Positions 10,314 through 22,832 are shown, counted from the stretch's first letter. The stretch: DNA of 64,000 nucleotides from Raphanus sativus (GCF_000801105.2 NC_079515.1:38635920-38699919); one strand, 5' to 3'. Notes: generated from the sequence alone by a model not told the origin. Made by a program: numbers and translations.

Positions 10314-13300
10314 ATGGAGAATCAAGGTTATCCGAATTTTCAAGCTAGGCCTCCTCCGTCCTCCTCCTCTCCATTTGCATCTGCTCCGCCGCCAGGTGTT
10401 CGACCTCAATCCGGTGGGCCAGAGACGGTTGGCTTTAGACCACCTACAAGGCCTTTCACACCTTCTGCTCCTCCTGTGGCTCCACCAGTGGGTGCAATGA
10501 GGCCTTTCCAGTCTCCTTTGGTTTCTCAGATTCCAGGTCAAGGGATTAGACCTCCACCTCCACCGCCATCTTCAAATTCGTTTCCATCTACAACTTATGG
10601 TCCTCCTGGTGGTGGCTCTTTTCAGCGTTTTCCAACTCCTCCTCCTCCTAGTGGTCCACCACCACCTCAAACTCTCGCAGGTCACTTATCGCCTCCAATG
10701 TCTCTTCGCCCACAGCAACCAATGGGGCCTCCGCCACAAAGTATGACTTCTGGGGTGCCTGGAGGATATGCTTCTCCTCCCCCTGCACCTGGTTTTCAAC
10801 AGTCCATGCCTCCAGTTAATCCGTCTTATCCTGGTGTTGGTGGTCCGCCGCAGCCATCTTTTCCTGGTTATCCCAGCAACCAGGTCTTACAGGGTCCCCC
10901 GTCATCATATCCTCCTCAGACAGGAGGTTTTGCTCAGCATCCAGGACAGCAGAACATGCATCCGAGCTATGCACCTCCGACCAGCACCGTACAAGCCTTG
11001 GCCGAAGATTTCAATTCGCTGTCCCTTACCAATATTCCGGGTTCGCTTGAGCCAGGACTTGATCGAGCCTCGTTTCCAAGGCCGTTGGATGGTGACGTGG
11101 AGCCAAATTCGTTTGCTGAAATGTACCCTATGAATTGCCATTCTAGATACCTACGTCTGACAACTAGCGCTATACCAAGTTCCCAGTCTCTGGCGTCGAG
11201 GTGGCATTTGCCTCTAGGAGCTGTGGTTTGTCCACTTGCTGAGGCTCCTGAAGGGGTTAGTATTCGTCAAGCTTACAAGTTACAGTCGAGTCATTTACGT
11301 TCATGTTTTGATAATCTAGAACTCTTCACGTGCTGCAAATGAGCCACTTATAACTTTTCCTTATTTCGAAAATTGTCGTATATGTCTGTTTCAGGAGGAA
11401 GTACCACTTATTGATTTTGGTTCAAGTGGCATCATCCGCTGCAGAAGATGCCGTACCTATGTGAATCCTTATGTGACGTTTACAGATTCTGGAAGAAAGT
11501 GGCGGTGTAATATTTGTTCTATGCTTAATGATGGTAATTTTCCAAATATTCAGGATTTGTTTGTTAACAAAAGTGCTATAGAACGTCGATGTTGGTTGAA
11601 AATGCCTTGTCTAATGGTTGAATGGCTCTGTATTCAGTACATTTAGGCATACGTTTATAACATGAATTTTCATAGTTATGGGTCAAATTTCTTGTTCAGT
11701 GCCGGGTGAATATTTCTCACATTTGGATGCTACTGGCCGAAGAATGGACATGGATCAACGGCCTGAGCTGACAAAGGGCAGTGTTGAAATCATTGCTCCA
11801 ACAGAATACATGGTTCGGCCTCCGATGCCACCCATCTACTTCTTCCTCATTGATGTTTCATTTTCGGCTGCTAAAAGTGGGATGCTTCAGGTAAGAATGC
11901 CACCTTGTAAAGTTTCTCTGCATTAACTAATTCTTCCTTAATTAGTAAGAACGAATCCATGTTTGCTTTATACCTTTTATCTGAAATCTGAATACACTTC
12001 GTGCCATTGGATTTAGACTACATTAGACACACACTCTTTTAGAGGCAAGCTGTCCTCAAATTTAGATCTTAAACTGGCCGTTTTTCTCCTTTGGCAGGTT
12101 GCTGCTCAGACGATTAAGTCTTGTTTGGATAACCTGCCTGGTTATCCCAGAACTCAAATTGGATTTATTACTTATGACAGCACGTTACATTTTTACAACA
12201 TGAAGGTAATAGAACTCTAAATACGCAGGAATTTTGGTTCTGAGATACATAAGCCTTTTTCATATATTATTTTGGACATTGGAAATGCAGTCGTCTTTGA
12301 GCCAACCGCAAATGATGGTGGTTTCAGATCTAGATGATATATTTGTACCATTGCCGGATGATCTCCTTGTCAATCTATCTGAATCTAGAAATGTGGTGGA
12401 AGCCTTTTTAGACAGTCTGCCTCTGATGTTTCAAAATAATGTCAATGTGGAATCGGCTTTTGGTCCAGCCCTCAAAGCGGCGTACATGGTTATGGTTAGT
12501 TATTATGCTGCCATGTCAAATGAGAATCACATAATTCATTTGATGTCAGTGTCCAATATGGAACCTCATCTGGAATATCAGTTTGTAGTTGACTCTGTTT
12601 TCTCTCTCTATTTCAGAACCAACTTGGTGGCAAGTTGTTAATTTTCCAGAACTCGTTACCTTCTCTGGGTGCTGGGCGGCTAAAGTTGCGCGGAGAGGAT
12701 CCTCGTGTCTATGGAACTGACAAAGAATATACGTTAAGGGTAGCGGAAGACAACTTCTATAAGCAAATGGCTGCCGATTGTACCAAGTTCCAGATAGGAA
12801 TTAACGTGTATGCATTCAGTGATAAGTACACTGATATTGCCTCCTTAGGTACGTTGAACATTACTGTTATCACTAATGTTTGTTTTCAGGGGTTTGGAGT
12901 CAATGGCTAGTTATTGGTGCCTTCTCCCCTGCCTCAAATATTGCTGTTACAAATATGGAGGCTTTATTAGTTTTGTGTAGTAAAATGCATTGCTTTGTGT
13001 AGGGACTCTGTCAAAATACACTGGAGGACAGGTGTACTATTATCCAGGCTTCCAATCATCTATTCATGGAGACAAGTTGAGACACGAACTAGCTAGAGAC
13101 CTTACAAGGGAAACTGCCTGGGAATCCGTTATGAGAATAAGATGTGGAAAAGGTTTAACAGTGGATTATACGATATGTATTTGTGTTACATGTTATGTCA
13201 CTCAAGATTTGCTAAATTCATTGGTATGCTACATGCGATCTTACATATTTTTACATACAGGAATTCGTTTCTCTTCCTACCATGGAAACTTCATGCTAAG

Positions 13301-14686
13301 GTCTACTGACCTGCTTGCTCTTCCTGCTGTTGACTGTGACAAAGCATATGCAATGCAGCTGACTCTGGAAGAGACATTGCTAACAACCCCGACGGTGTAT
13401 TTCCAAGTCGCCTTACTGTATCCTTGACTAGTTGATACTTAAAACATACTTGAGTTTTAAGTTTGATTTTCATCTGGTGCAACACATCATGTGGTTTTAG
13501 TAATCCGTAACAGAACTAAGATATACTGCTTCTTGCGGAGAGAGGCGTATAAGGGTACACACAGCAGTTGCGCCAGTGGTTACGGATCTCGGAGAGATGT
13601 ATAGACAAGCAGACACCGGTTCCATTGTCTCTGTATATACTAGATTAGGTAGGATTCATTCAATTCTTTTTTCCCAGTAGCATCATATATTACTTTGGAA
13701 ACTGTTTCATAGCCGTTTTAATTCTGCAGCAATTGAGAAAACTTTGTCCGGAAAATTGGATGATGCAAGAAATGTTATACAACAAAAGATTGTGAAAGCT
13801 CTCAGAGAGTATCGGAATCTGCACTCGGTGCAGCACCGGTTGGGGTCTAGATTAATATACCCGGAGTCTCTGAAGTTCTTGCCATTGTACGGATTGGCAA
13901 TTTGTAAGTCCACTCCTCTTCAAGGTGGACCTGCTGATGCTTCACTTGACGAGCGCTGTGCGGCAGGCTTCACCATGATGTCTCTGCCTGTCAAAAAGCT
14001 ATTGAAACTGTTATATCCCAATGTATTCCGTGTTGACGAGTGGCTCTTAAAGGTTTGTGCATCTCTATTCTCAATGTACATTATCAAACATTTTTTCTCA
14101 AGAAATTTTTTAAAATCTATTATGAATTCACATGTTTGCAGCCATCAGCAGATCTTGATGACCTTAAGGACGTACTAAAGAGATTGCCTCTGGCTGCAGA
14201 AAATTTGGATTCTAGAGGCCTTTACATTTATGATGATGGTTTTCGATTGGTTTTGTGGTTTGGCCGAATGCTTTCACCTGATATTGCTAAAAATCTTCTT
14301 GGGGCTGACTTTGCAGCAGAGCTCTCGAGGGTATTCTCTTTTTATCTACATGCATCCTTACATGTGAATTTATGAACGGGCATATACTGGTTTCTTGTAT
14401 TTAAAGTTTCTGTAAAATCACAATATGTGTCTTTCTTCTTGGTGGAACGTAGGTAACACTGCAAGAGCAAGAGAATGGGATGTCGAAGAAGCTGATGAGG
14501 CTGATAAAGAAAGTGAGGGAGAATGATCAGTCATATCATCCCATGTGTTTCCTAGTGAGGCAAGGAGAACAACCCCGAGAAGGCTTCCTTTTCCTCCGAT
14601 ATCTCATTGAGGACCAGATGGGTGGTTCCACTAGTTACGTTGATTGGATTCTGCAAATTCACCGCCACGTCCAACAAAATGCGTGA
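10314..14686 (+). CDS. SEC24A: COPII coat protein SEC24A
   Basis: Cargo-selecting subunit of the COPII coat at ER exit sites; partners with SEC23. Exons: 10314-11255, 11395-11533, 11700-11890, 12098-12205, 12291-12494, 12617-12849, 13003-13152, 13261-13417, 13521-13648, 13730-14052, 14142-14330, 14453-14686, all in frame. Domains in order: about 300 residues of Pro/Gln/Gly-rich tail; zinc finger with CRRC…CNIC; SEC23/24 trunk ([26 protein letters not shown]); beta-sandwich ([17 protein letters not shown]); helical domain ([11 protein letters not shown]); C-terminal gelsolin-like domain ([16 protein letters not shown]). The start ATG at 10314 follows an in-frame GTG and suits the conserved start MENQGYPNF. 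It matches At3g07100 in position and type. No lesion seen. Confidence 0.95.
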
Positions 14687-15203
14687 TAGCTCACAATGGT
14701 AAGAAACCTTCAGTTCCATGTCATATCAATACATACCCTTGATTTTTCTTCATTTGTTTCATGTACAACTTCTCTCAAGTGCAGGCTTTTATTTGGCTTA
14801 ACCAGAATGTGTTTTGTCCTAAAGATTAGATGTTTTGTTTTTCTTTCTATTTTTTTTTCTTGTGGTCTGTTAACAATCTATCTTACTCAGGGATATTAAC
14901 AAGATGGCTTCTGTTGATAGTATATTCTGTGATCATATCTTGATACCATCAAAAAGGCGACTACATATTAAACATAAGTATACAGAGAATAGATGTACTT
15001 TCAGATGAAACCGTTTTATTTCGCTATCGTACTGAAACGGAGTCCACAACCTTGAGAGATTTTATTACACTATTTTTTTACCAGTTACTTTCGTATATCA
15101 ATGTTCAACGATTTACATATCAATCACAACAAAAGAGAGAAAAATCATCAGAAAACAAGAGAGCAAAATGATATAAGCATCATGTGTATTGTATATCGAA
15201 CAA

Positions 15204-16664
15204 TTAGGACACTAGGGTCTCTGAAGAATCTACTCCTATGCTATCCGACACAACCTGAGGAGGATCTGTGAACGATGTCCCAGGTTCTAACTCAATAGAT
15301 GTTTCTTTGGATCTGCAAAACATTTCTGCAGGAATATTGATACCTGCAAAGCCAACCATTACAGCTGCAGCACCAATGTAGTCGGTGAAGCTTGGTTTGT
15401 TCCCTGCTAAGCTGTCTACAATAGCTGCCAATGGAACCTGGATGGTTAGCCCAGCCGTGGCCACTGTAGTTGTGGTCAAAAGTACTGCTTTTGCCCATAG
15501 ATAGTCACTGAGCACATTATCTAACAAACCTGAAAACGCAAACCACACATCATCAACATCCAATCCTGACCAAAAATGAGAAAAGTGGCGGAACATGAGG
15601 CATGTGGTTAGCATACCTTTGCCGACAACTAGACCCAACTGTTTCAAGGTTAGTGAGTTGAAGCGCTCTCGCTTTGTAAAGTTGAGTATCAGAGCAACAG
15701 GTAGGAAGATAAAGAAGTTGAAGAGACCTAGAAACCCAAGGAGCTGAGCCATACTGAAACGGCCGTTTCTTTCATCATCATCTGGAAGCTTTTTACGTAT
15801 AAGAGTTATGTAAACAGCGTAGAAAGCAGCTGAGAGCAGAGAAAGAACATCTCCAAGAAGCGGGTTTTTAGCTGTTGCAGTTGAGTTGGATTCTGAGTCA
15901 CCCAAACTCACAATTATAGTCCCAGACATGCAAAGAAGAACGCTGAAGAGTTTCACCCACGTGAACTTCTCTCCCAAGAATATTAGTGATACAAGAAAAG
16001 TGAACAGGCTTGACGAGCTGCTTAAGATTGTATTTGACTGCAGTTCACAAGATGAAAAAGGTCTTAGTTCAAGCAATAAAACTAAAGTCTCAGAATGAGA
16101 GTTTTGCAATGTTCTTACCGTAACTGTTGTGTACTTGAGAGAGAGATTGAAAGTAAGCTGCGCCAAGAACCAAAACGGACATATCAAAAGGCTTACTTTA
16201 GCAACACGCATCCGTGTCCAACGTCCCTTCTCATCTAACCCTTTGTTTTCACCACTAACATTAACCTCAAGCTCTACACTTTCCATGCCAGATTCAATCC
16301 CACTACCATCCCCCTCTTCTCTCGCAGCAACAACAACCCCCCCTGATCCTTCAGACACATCTGATGATAATACCACACCACCTCCTCCAAGCAAAACATC
16401 CTTCTCCGACTCAACCAATTCAAGCAAGTGAGACCTTTTGCTTCTCCAGAACAGTATACTCCCATACGCATCTTCGAGGTATCTACCGATCTCAAAGAGG
16501 GGAAGGTAAACGACGAACAGTGAGTTGCAAATGAAAGTGATCAAGAAGGGAGAAACGCCGGCGTCAACCACAGACTGGACTACGAAGCTGGCAGCAATCC
16601 AAATCATGGCAACAGCGAGTATGTAGATCAGACCTAACACCCATCTCCATACCTTACTTGACAT
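15204..16664 (-). CDS. EamA/DMT-family transporter, SLC35F5-like (At3g07080)
   Basis: Ten-helix drug/metabolite transporter of the EamA superfamily; substrate unknown. Exons on the minus strand: 16664-16119, 16037-15617, 15529-15204. The two introns happen to be open in the coding frame, so a single 486-codon frame runs through. They are identified by gtaaga/tgcag and gtatgc/ttcag borders and because they interrupt conserved helices (KYTTVT joined to SNTILSS, and VVGKG joined to LLDNVLSDYLWAK). The spliced protein is about 430 aa. Helix-rich halves include LLICPFWFLAQLTFNLSL, LGDVLSLLSAAFYAVYITL and AVMVGFAGINIP; a hydrophilic acidic loop lies at about residues 90-145. Start MSSKVWRW precedes the first helix. 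Confidence 0.88.
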   Translation of the reverse strand: MSSKVWRWVLGLIYILAVAMIWIAASFVVQSVVDAGVSPFLITFICNSLFVVYLPLFEIGRYLEDAYGSILFWRSKRSHLLELVESEKDVLLGGGGVVLSSDVSEGSGGVVVAAREEGDGSGIESGMESVELEVNVSGENKGLDEKGRWTRMRVAKVSLLICPFWFLAQLTFNLSLKYTTVTVRTLQNSHSETLVLLLELRPFSSCELQSNTILSSSSSLFTFLVSLIFLGEKFTWVKLFSVLLCMSGTIIVSLGDSESNSTATAKNPLLGDVLSLLSAAFYAVYITLIRKKLPDDDERNGRFSMAQLLGFLGLFNFFIFLPVALILNFTKRERFNSLTLKQLGLVVGKGMLTTCLMFRHFSHFWSGLDVDDVWFAFSGLLDNVLSDYLWAKAVLLTTTTVATAGLTIQVPLAAIVDSLAGNKPSFTDYIGAAAVMVGFAGINIPAEMFCRSKETSIELEPGTSFTDPPQVVSDSIGVDSSETLVS

Positions 16665-16979
16665 TATCTCCTCGAAGTCCCAGTTAGGGAAATAAATGGG
16701 AAAAAAAATATCAAAACTTTGAGCTCAACGATCAGGATTAGCGGTGAACTGAAGATCTCTTCCAGCGTTTAACGAGTCGATTAAGGATCTATCCAAAACC
16801 AATTGGGTGAAAAAATATCAGGGCACGATGCGAAGATGATGAATACCTTCGCTATGGACAGGTATTGAGATCGGCTTCAAGTTAGTTTAATCAATGGCGA
16901 TTCAAAAAGCGGAATCAGAGAACCAGCACGAACGAGAGAGAGACGAGAGACACTTTGAAGGATGTCTTGAGCTTAAACA

Positions 16980-17022
16980 TGGGCTTTCCTATCGGCCCAA
17001 CAATGGCTTTCCTTTTAGCCCA
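16980..17022. promoter_or_regulatory. Site II element cluster upstream of the EamA transporter
   Basis: Three TGGGCY-type elements within 43 bp (TGGGCT at 16980, GGCCCA at 16994, AGCCCA at 17017), about 320 bp upstream of the minus-strand start codon. Confidence 0.5.
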
Positions 17023-17772
17023 ATAATGTTAATGACATCATAGAACTTATACCATTTCTTTTCTGATTTTACAGAGCAGCTTATTTTTAGCTACCTACTC
17101 CAAGGCAACAACAACTGAAGTCATATTATTGTTTTTTTATTATCTTTGTTTCCATTTTCTTATTTGGGCTTTACTTTGATGGAAAAGGAATAAAAATGTA
17201 TCTAACTGGAAACTAATCCTTTTTTATTCAATGAATTTCATCAACTTCAGTTAAGGTTGATGTTAGTTTTATAGAAAATGTATGTGGTAGGGATTGCGTT
17301 ATGCAAGAGTCTAGCGAGTTATCAAATACTAGAGATAAATCCAAAAGCAGTTGGAGAGTAGTATGATAGAGACATGAGTGTCTATCATAGTATTTCTTAT
17401 GTTAATATGTTTTAAATATCTATATCTATGAACTATGGCAATTCACCAATATACTATATGTGACTTCTATAAACACCAAACCAAAGCAACTTATGAATCA
17501 TTTTGACAAGAAAAGACAAGTCGTTAACTATCAAACAAAGGAGAGATCAATGTGCAAATCTTAAAACCAAGAATTAGAATCCATGAACATTTGCATTTCT
17601 CACTATGAAAACCCAGCCGGAATATATACACATTTAAACAAAACAGAACATTACAACACAGAGAACATTACAACAACTTCTATCACTATTCTCTGAAACT
17701 TAATGAAGCATGTTCAAACAAAAAAAAACCAAAAATTAAATTCAAGAAGACAAAAAATGTAAATGTAAAAAA
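17023..17772. other. Intergenic between two minus-strand genes
   Basis: Upstream region of the transporter and 3' flank of the kinase. AT-rich, with no frame or repeat of note. Confidence 0.4.
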
Positions 17773-19711
17773 TCAAGAAGCACTTGGGTTCCTGGAGTGT
17801 GCTGCACTTGGGTTTAAGGAAGGTGCTGCACTTGGGTTCCTCGAATGTGCTCTCGAAGCAACTCCCCACTCCATTGCCTCTGCCACGGCTCTTTCCCGTT
17901 CCTCTGCCGCTGCAGAATCATCACCGGACGTTTCGCCAGATGGCTGAGGAGGAGAAGGAATGTCGTCGTATCGTGGAACAGAGATAGAGCCATCAGGGGC
18001 CGTTCCCAAGAAACCTAGAGCGGTAACGACGTCGCTGATGAGTGGCCGTACGGTTCCCTCTTCCTGTAAACACATGGCGGCCACTGCCACGGCTTGGTTA
18101 AGTGCTTTCTCGGGGAACTCTCCTTCCAAACTTGGATCAGCCAACTCCCGGAACCTACTCGTTTCTTTGAACACAGGTTGTGCCTAAAACACACAATACA
18201 AATATTGTGGCAGTCAAACATATTTTCCGATTCTAATATTTTATTTTTTTAGTAAATAATATAAATTAGAATCTAAAATTTTAAAATTCTACTTAGATTT
18301 CTAAATTTCTACTTATAATTTCAAAAACAAATACTGAATATGAACAGAATTATCAACTTTTATAGTACTTTTTTAAATATTACAATCAATATTTTTTTGA
18401 ATGGGTTTAGAAATAGTTTGAGACCGCATTAGTTATGTCTTTAAATCCGTTGAAGCCAAAGGATGTTAAGAAAGAAGATATATAACTTACCCAAGTCACT
18501 AGATTATGTTCATCTTTGGGTCTGGTTGTATCAATAACTCTTCTTCCAGTTATCAGTTCCAACAACACAACTCCGAAGCTATAAACATCAGATTTAATAG
18601 TTAACTGACCGGTTCTCTGATACTCTGGAGCACAGTACCCGTAAGTTCCCATAACTCTGGAGGACACATGTTGTTTATCCCCGGTAGGACCTACCTTTGC
18701 TAGCCCAAAATCAGATAACTTGGCGTTGAAGTCACTGTCCAAAAGGATATTTGCTGCTTTGAGATCTCTGTAGATCACCGGAGGATTTGCCTTGTCATGC
18801 AAGTACTCAAGACCCAATGCGGCTCCTAGGGCAATTCTCATTCGTGTGTCCCAATCCAACGGTATTTGGTCTGGTGTTAGATCTGTGGACATTTCAATCA
18901 ACAATCAAATACTGGAACTAATCCAATAAAAAAGTCAAATACCGATCCTTAGTTTTGTAATTTTTACCGAGAAGATGATCTTCGAGTGAGCCACGAGACA
19001 TGTACTCATAGACAAGAAGTCTCTGCTCTCCATCAGCACAATAACCAATGAGATTCACGAGATGCTTGTGATGTAAGAGACTTAACATCATCACTTCTAC
19101 GATGAACTCTCTATTCCCTTGCAGCCCGTTTCTATCTAGTTGCTTCACTGCCACAACCTGAATCCAAAACAACCATTATAATCATCTTGAGAGATTTGTT
19201 GTATATAGAAATGTTGAAACATAGATCATAAAACTTTTCCATTATCAAACAACTGATATCTTTTTTTTTCATCTGACCAACTAGTCAAACTAATCTTAGA
19301 GAAAGATCTTGAAACTAGTTACTACTAACCTTGTCGCATTTTTCAAGTTTTCCCTTGTAAACCCTACCAAAGCCGCCTTCACCGATCAGACATTCTTTTC
19401 TGAAATTCTTGGTGGCAGTAGCTAGCTCCCTGAAGGTGAATGTTTGAGCATCAACGTTGCTGGTCACTTCTTTGTCTACATCATTGTCTTTGTTCTGCTC
19501 ATTCTCGGTCTTGTTTGGATTCTCTGCAAGAACCAAAAATTATAAAACCCTAACATATAATAACCGAAATATTTATATAGATTTTTCTGAGCTTACCAGG
19601 GTGTGTTTTGTTGATATCTCTACCGGTCAACTCACCATTTCTCCGGCCGCTGCTATCTGAATCTTTGGGAGTTTTTTTCTTTTCATGGCAAAAACATGAA
19701 AAGCAATTCAT
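17773..19711 (-). CDS. PBL26: Receptor-like cytoplasmic kinase, PBS1-like (RLCK VII)
   Basis: Ser/Thr kinase of the subfamily that relays signals from plasma-membrane receptors. Minus-strand exons: 19711-19597, 19523-19330, 19157-18968, 18882-18491, 18183-17773; frame continuous, about 433 aa. The N terminus MNCFSCFCH lacks Gly2 but has three Cys within eight residues, which suggests S-acylation. Kinase motifs: [30 protein letters not shown] (YRD instead of HRD, usual for this subfamily), [36 protein letters not shown]. The C-terminal tail (last 25 residues) repeats HSRNPSA-type units. It matches At3g07070 in position. Substrates unknown. Confidence 0.92.
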
Positions 19712-20367
19712 CTTCTTCTCTAATTCTCTTATGAAGAACCCTTTCTCAAAAAAACATCGATCTCTCTTTAATTGTTCTTCTTCTCTTGTGATCAAAGATC
19801 AATAAATGTCTGCGGTGACATGAAACAAAAACAACATTTTCAGATAAATAAAGAGTTACCCGGAAGATAAAGGTGGATATGTTGAGAGAAAGGAAAGCAG
19901 ACCTTACGATCCTTCCTAAACAATGGTTGTTTCTTTCCCAAGAAACCCTTAGGGTTTTCTCTTTATCTTCACCTTAATATGTTTTCAACCTCAAGATCTA
20001 ACAAACCCCAGATCAAGAAAAACAAATCAACACCAAAACCGTCGAGAAAATTGGAAGGAGAAAACTAGATTTTTCAGGTGTTGGTTTCTAGATTTCTCTA
20101 AATATAGACAATTAAACTATTTTTTAATTTATGTAATCGATATGAAAATGGTTTCCATATCTAGCTACTCTCATGTTTGTGTGCCTCACATTTCATGTGC
20201 AATTTGTATTTAAAAATACACAAAAATCTTTTGGAGATTATAAACGGATAAAGAAGTTATTAGCATCATATGGTTTGAAAAAGGAAGAATGACATGGAGA
20301 CGATGAGGTAAATCATATAAATGCAAAAGACATAAAAAAGGAGAGATTTTCTAAAATAAAAGAAAAA
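19712..20367. other. Promoter and leader of the kinase gene
   Basis: No coding frame. The leader includes pyrimidine-rich sequence and agggtttt motifs around 19950. The Helitron starts at its right edge. Confidence 0.4.
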
Positions 20368-21194
20368 CTAGATCATGACCCGCGCACCTGCGCGGATTTA
20401 TCTTTTGATTTACATACTTTATATACATGTTGTATATTATTTAAGATTTATAATATAAAAAAAGTTAGAATGATCCGGAACCAAAAAAAATCGACCCGGA
20501 TAAAAAAAAATCAAATACCTACTTAGATTCAAATGTTGAGAACTCGAAGAACTCATACCTGAAATGAACAGATTTATACCCGACTCAGTGAGCTAACTTT
20601 CAAACATAATATCTTTTGTTATATTTTTAATTCTTTTTTTTGGGTTGGTGAGATTTACTATTTATTCGGAAAATTTTTGGCTAACTTAATGGTATATATT
20701 CGTAGGTTTCTTTTTTTATGAACAGAAAAAAAAAGATTTGGGTTTTGATTAAATTTATCTTATATAACAAATTGCTGCTATAAATATTTTTTTATAAAAA
20801 CTAATTTGTAACAGTAATATCATTTTTGTTATAAATTAGTATATCATGGTTTATAGGTTCAAAGTATAGAGTTAGTCGTCTTCATAGTATTGCTAATATT
20901 GATAGATGCAAGTTAACGAATACATATAATATATTGTATTATTAGTAATCTGTCGTATAGTATTATATGTTAGTAGATGTATTATTAATAATCTATCTTA
21001 TATTATAATATGCTAGCGGATGTATCTAGCTTATAGTAAAATATACGCAATATAAGGAAACATGTGTAGTGGATATAATAATAAGGTAAGAAGTGAAAAA
21101 CTATGGTAATAGTTGATATAACATTAATTACATAAGGTCCAACTTTAAAATCCACCTAGAAGAAGTTGTAATGTTTCTGTTTTAATAAGATAGA
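20368..21194 (-). mobile_element. Non-autonomous Helitron, 827 bp
   Basis: Read on the minus strand the element begins TCTATCTTATTAAAACAG at 21194 and ends CTAG at 20368. The flanks are A before TC and T after CTAG, the Helitron target rule, with no target-site duplication. Eight bases before CTAG is a 7-bp hairpin with a 2-nt loop (ccgcgca/tgcgcgg, 20380-20395), the canonical 3' terminator. Inside is AT-rich with no Rep/helicase reading frame, so it depends on other copies. Confidence 0.85.
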
Positions 21195-21380
21195 TGCAAG
21201 AAAAAGGTTGGATGTAACGTTGATGGTGCGCGAAGTACATATTTACAAAGTAAAAATGTGAATTATTGTACATAAATTATTATGTGTAGTGATGTATCTA
21301 GTAATGTCACCTAATAAGAGTAGTTGTGAGATAATGAAGCAATGCATCAGCATTGTTTGCACGTGTGGCTCTATCGTTCC

Positions 21381-22530
21381 TCAAAGAGACACATTGACCT
21401 GAGCAGAAGAATCGGTCAAGATAACGTCTCTTGAGTTATCACCTTTTGGGTGATCCATCGTGTCAAACCTTACACGCACATGCATCGGCTTCAAGAAGAC
21501 ACTGTCTCTCACTTTTTTCTCTTTGATCTCAACAACAGTTTCACAAACATATCTTCATTCATCGTCGTCATGTTCCTTGCTGGCTTCAATACATATGCTA
21601 TTTTCTCGCCGGCTCTTCCTGGCTCGCACCTTGTGTCTCTTCGTTCTTGGCCAGTCTTAAATATAAAGCTTCATAAACAATAAGCTGCACAAAGCCCAAA
21701 AGTTATAACCGGAGTTGATGAGTATGGCTGAGGTGTGCTTCCTGTACACCATTAATTAGCTCTGTTTTGTTTTAACTCAAATGAGCACAACACCAGTTAG
21801 TAAGTTTCATAACAAAAATAGTGTTCTTAATAAATGAAGAAAACTATCACTAACAGATTGAAAACTCTCTCCAATGGAATCGATAACCAATAAGAAAACC
21901 CCAATGTTTGATAGCTGTATGCTAGAGCATGCTCCATACCTACATCTGTCATGATAATGTCGTCTCCAGACTTAGAGAAAGACGACAAAAGAGCAGCACT
22001 TGGCTGCCCCTTGCATGAGGTATTAGCCTTAGTTTGCTGTTGCAACCAAGTAGAAGGCAAATATTCCAAGTCTGATAGCTTCTCCGTGATCAGTTCCCCT
22101 CCACAGATCTCCATAATCCGAACCCTTCAGATTAGATACAATAGGTGAACAAAGCAAAACACCATAACACGGAGAAAGAAGATGATGATACTTACATGTA
22201 AACCGAAAACAACTTCTTCAATCTCTCCTGAAGCTAAATTAACTATCCACAACTTTGAAAAGCTGAAAAATGATAAAAACCTATTACGTTCTCTGATGTG
22301 ATCAAGCAACCACATTAACTGTATTTACCTTTTGTTAATGACTACAAGACTATCATCTTCATGTTTCAGTATATGCCATGGAAACATCATCAGATAGTTC
22401 TGATTTAGCATCATCAATCAACTGTTGTATCATCATCTTTTTCAAGACCTAATTTCTCCATCATCCAAGACCATAAGCCACCACTCTTCTTAATAACCCC
22501 CACTTGTGTGCACAGTTTCAACGTTATTTC
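21381..22530 (-). pseudogene. Broken gene for an NHL-repeat protein, emb1974 (At3g07060)-like
   Basis: Minus-strand pieces in order. 22530-22417 reads KLCTQVGVIKKSGGLWSW and then stops (TGA at 22416-22414). From about 22405 a shifted frame reads MMFPWHILKHEDDSLVVINK with a donor at 22329. 22262-22196 reads SFSKLWIVNLASGEIEEVV. About 22115-21840 contains LITEKLSDLEYLPSTWLQQQ and YWLSIPLERVF. About 21690-21381 carries the C terminus in two frames (VYEALYLRLAKNEETQG…, then LKPMHVRVRFDTMDHPKGDN… ending VNVSL-stop). Premature stop, frame changes and absence of everything upstream of the first piece mark it as a pseudogene. Identity rests on NHL-like composition, remembered family sequence and position between PBL26 and NSN1, where Arabidopsis has emb1974. 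Confidence 0.72.
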
Positions 22531-22555
22531 GTTTGATGCAGAAAGTTAGCACATT

Positions 22556-22641
22556 GGGGTGGTGGCGCAGTTGGCTAGCGCGTAGGTCTCATAGCTATCT
22601 GAGTAATCCTGAGGTCGAGAGTTCGAGCCTCTCTCACACCA
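22556..22641 (+). tRNA. tRNA-Met(CAT), elongator, with 12-nt intron; acceptor mismatch
   Basis: Elongator methionine tRNA. Anticodon CAT at 22590-22592, intron about 22594-22605 directly after position 37, T loop gttcgagcc. The 5' acceptor strand ggggtgg meets 3' strand tcacacc, leaving G3 opposite A70, where the plant consensus has tcacccc. The other six pairs hold. A long T run follows for termination. It may be a slightly degenerate copy. Confidence 0.9.
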
Positions 22642-22832
22642 ATCTTTTTTTTTTTCTCTTTTTTTTTCTCTTTTTTTTTATGATGACTGGCCAGGTCGTG
22701 ATCCAAATCCAGCAAAACCACACATAATTGTTTTTGGTTTAACATATACGGTTTAACCTATAAATAAATCGGCCAATTTAAAATTTAATCGTTTTTGGCT
22801 CAAGTATGGACCAATTGGTTAGCAATCTAATA

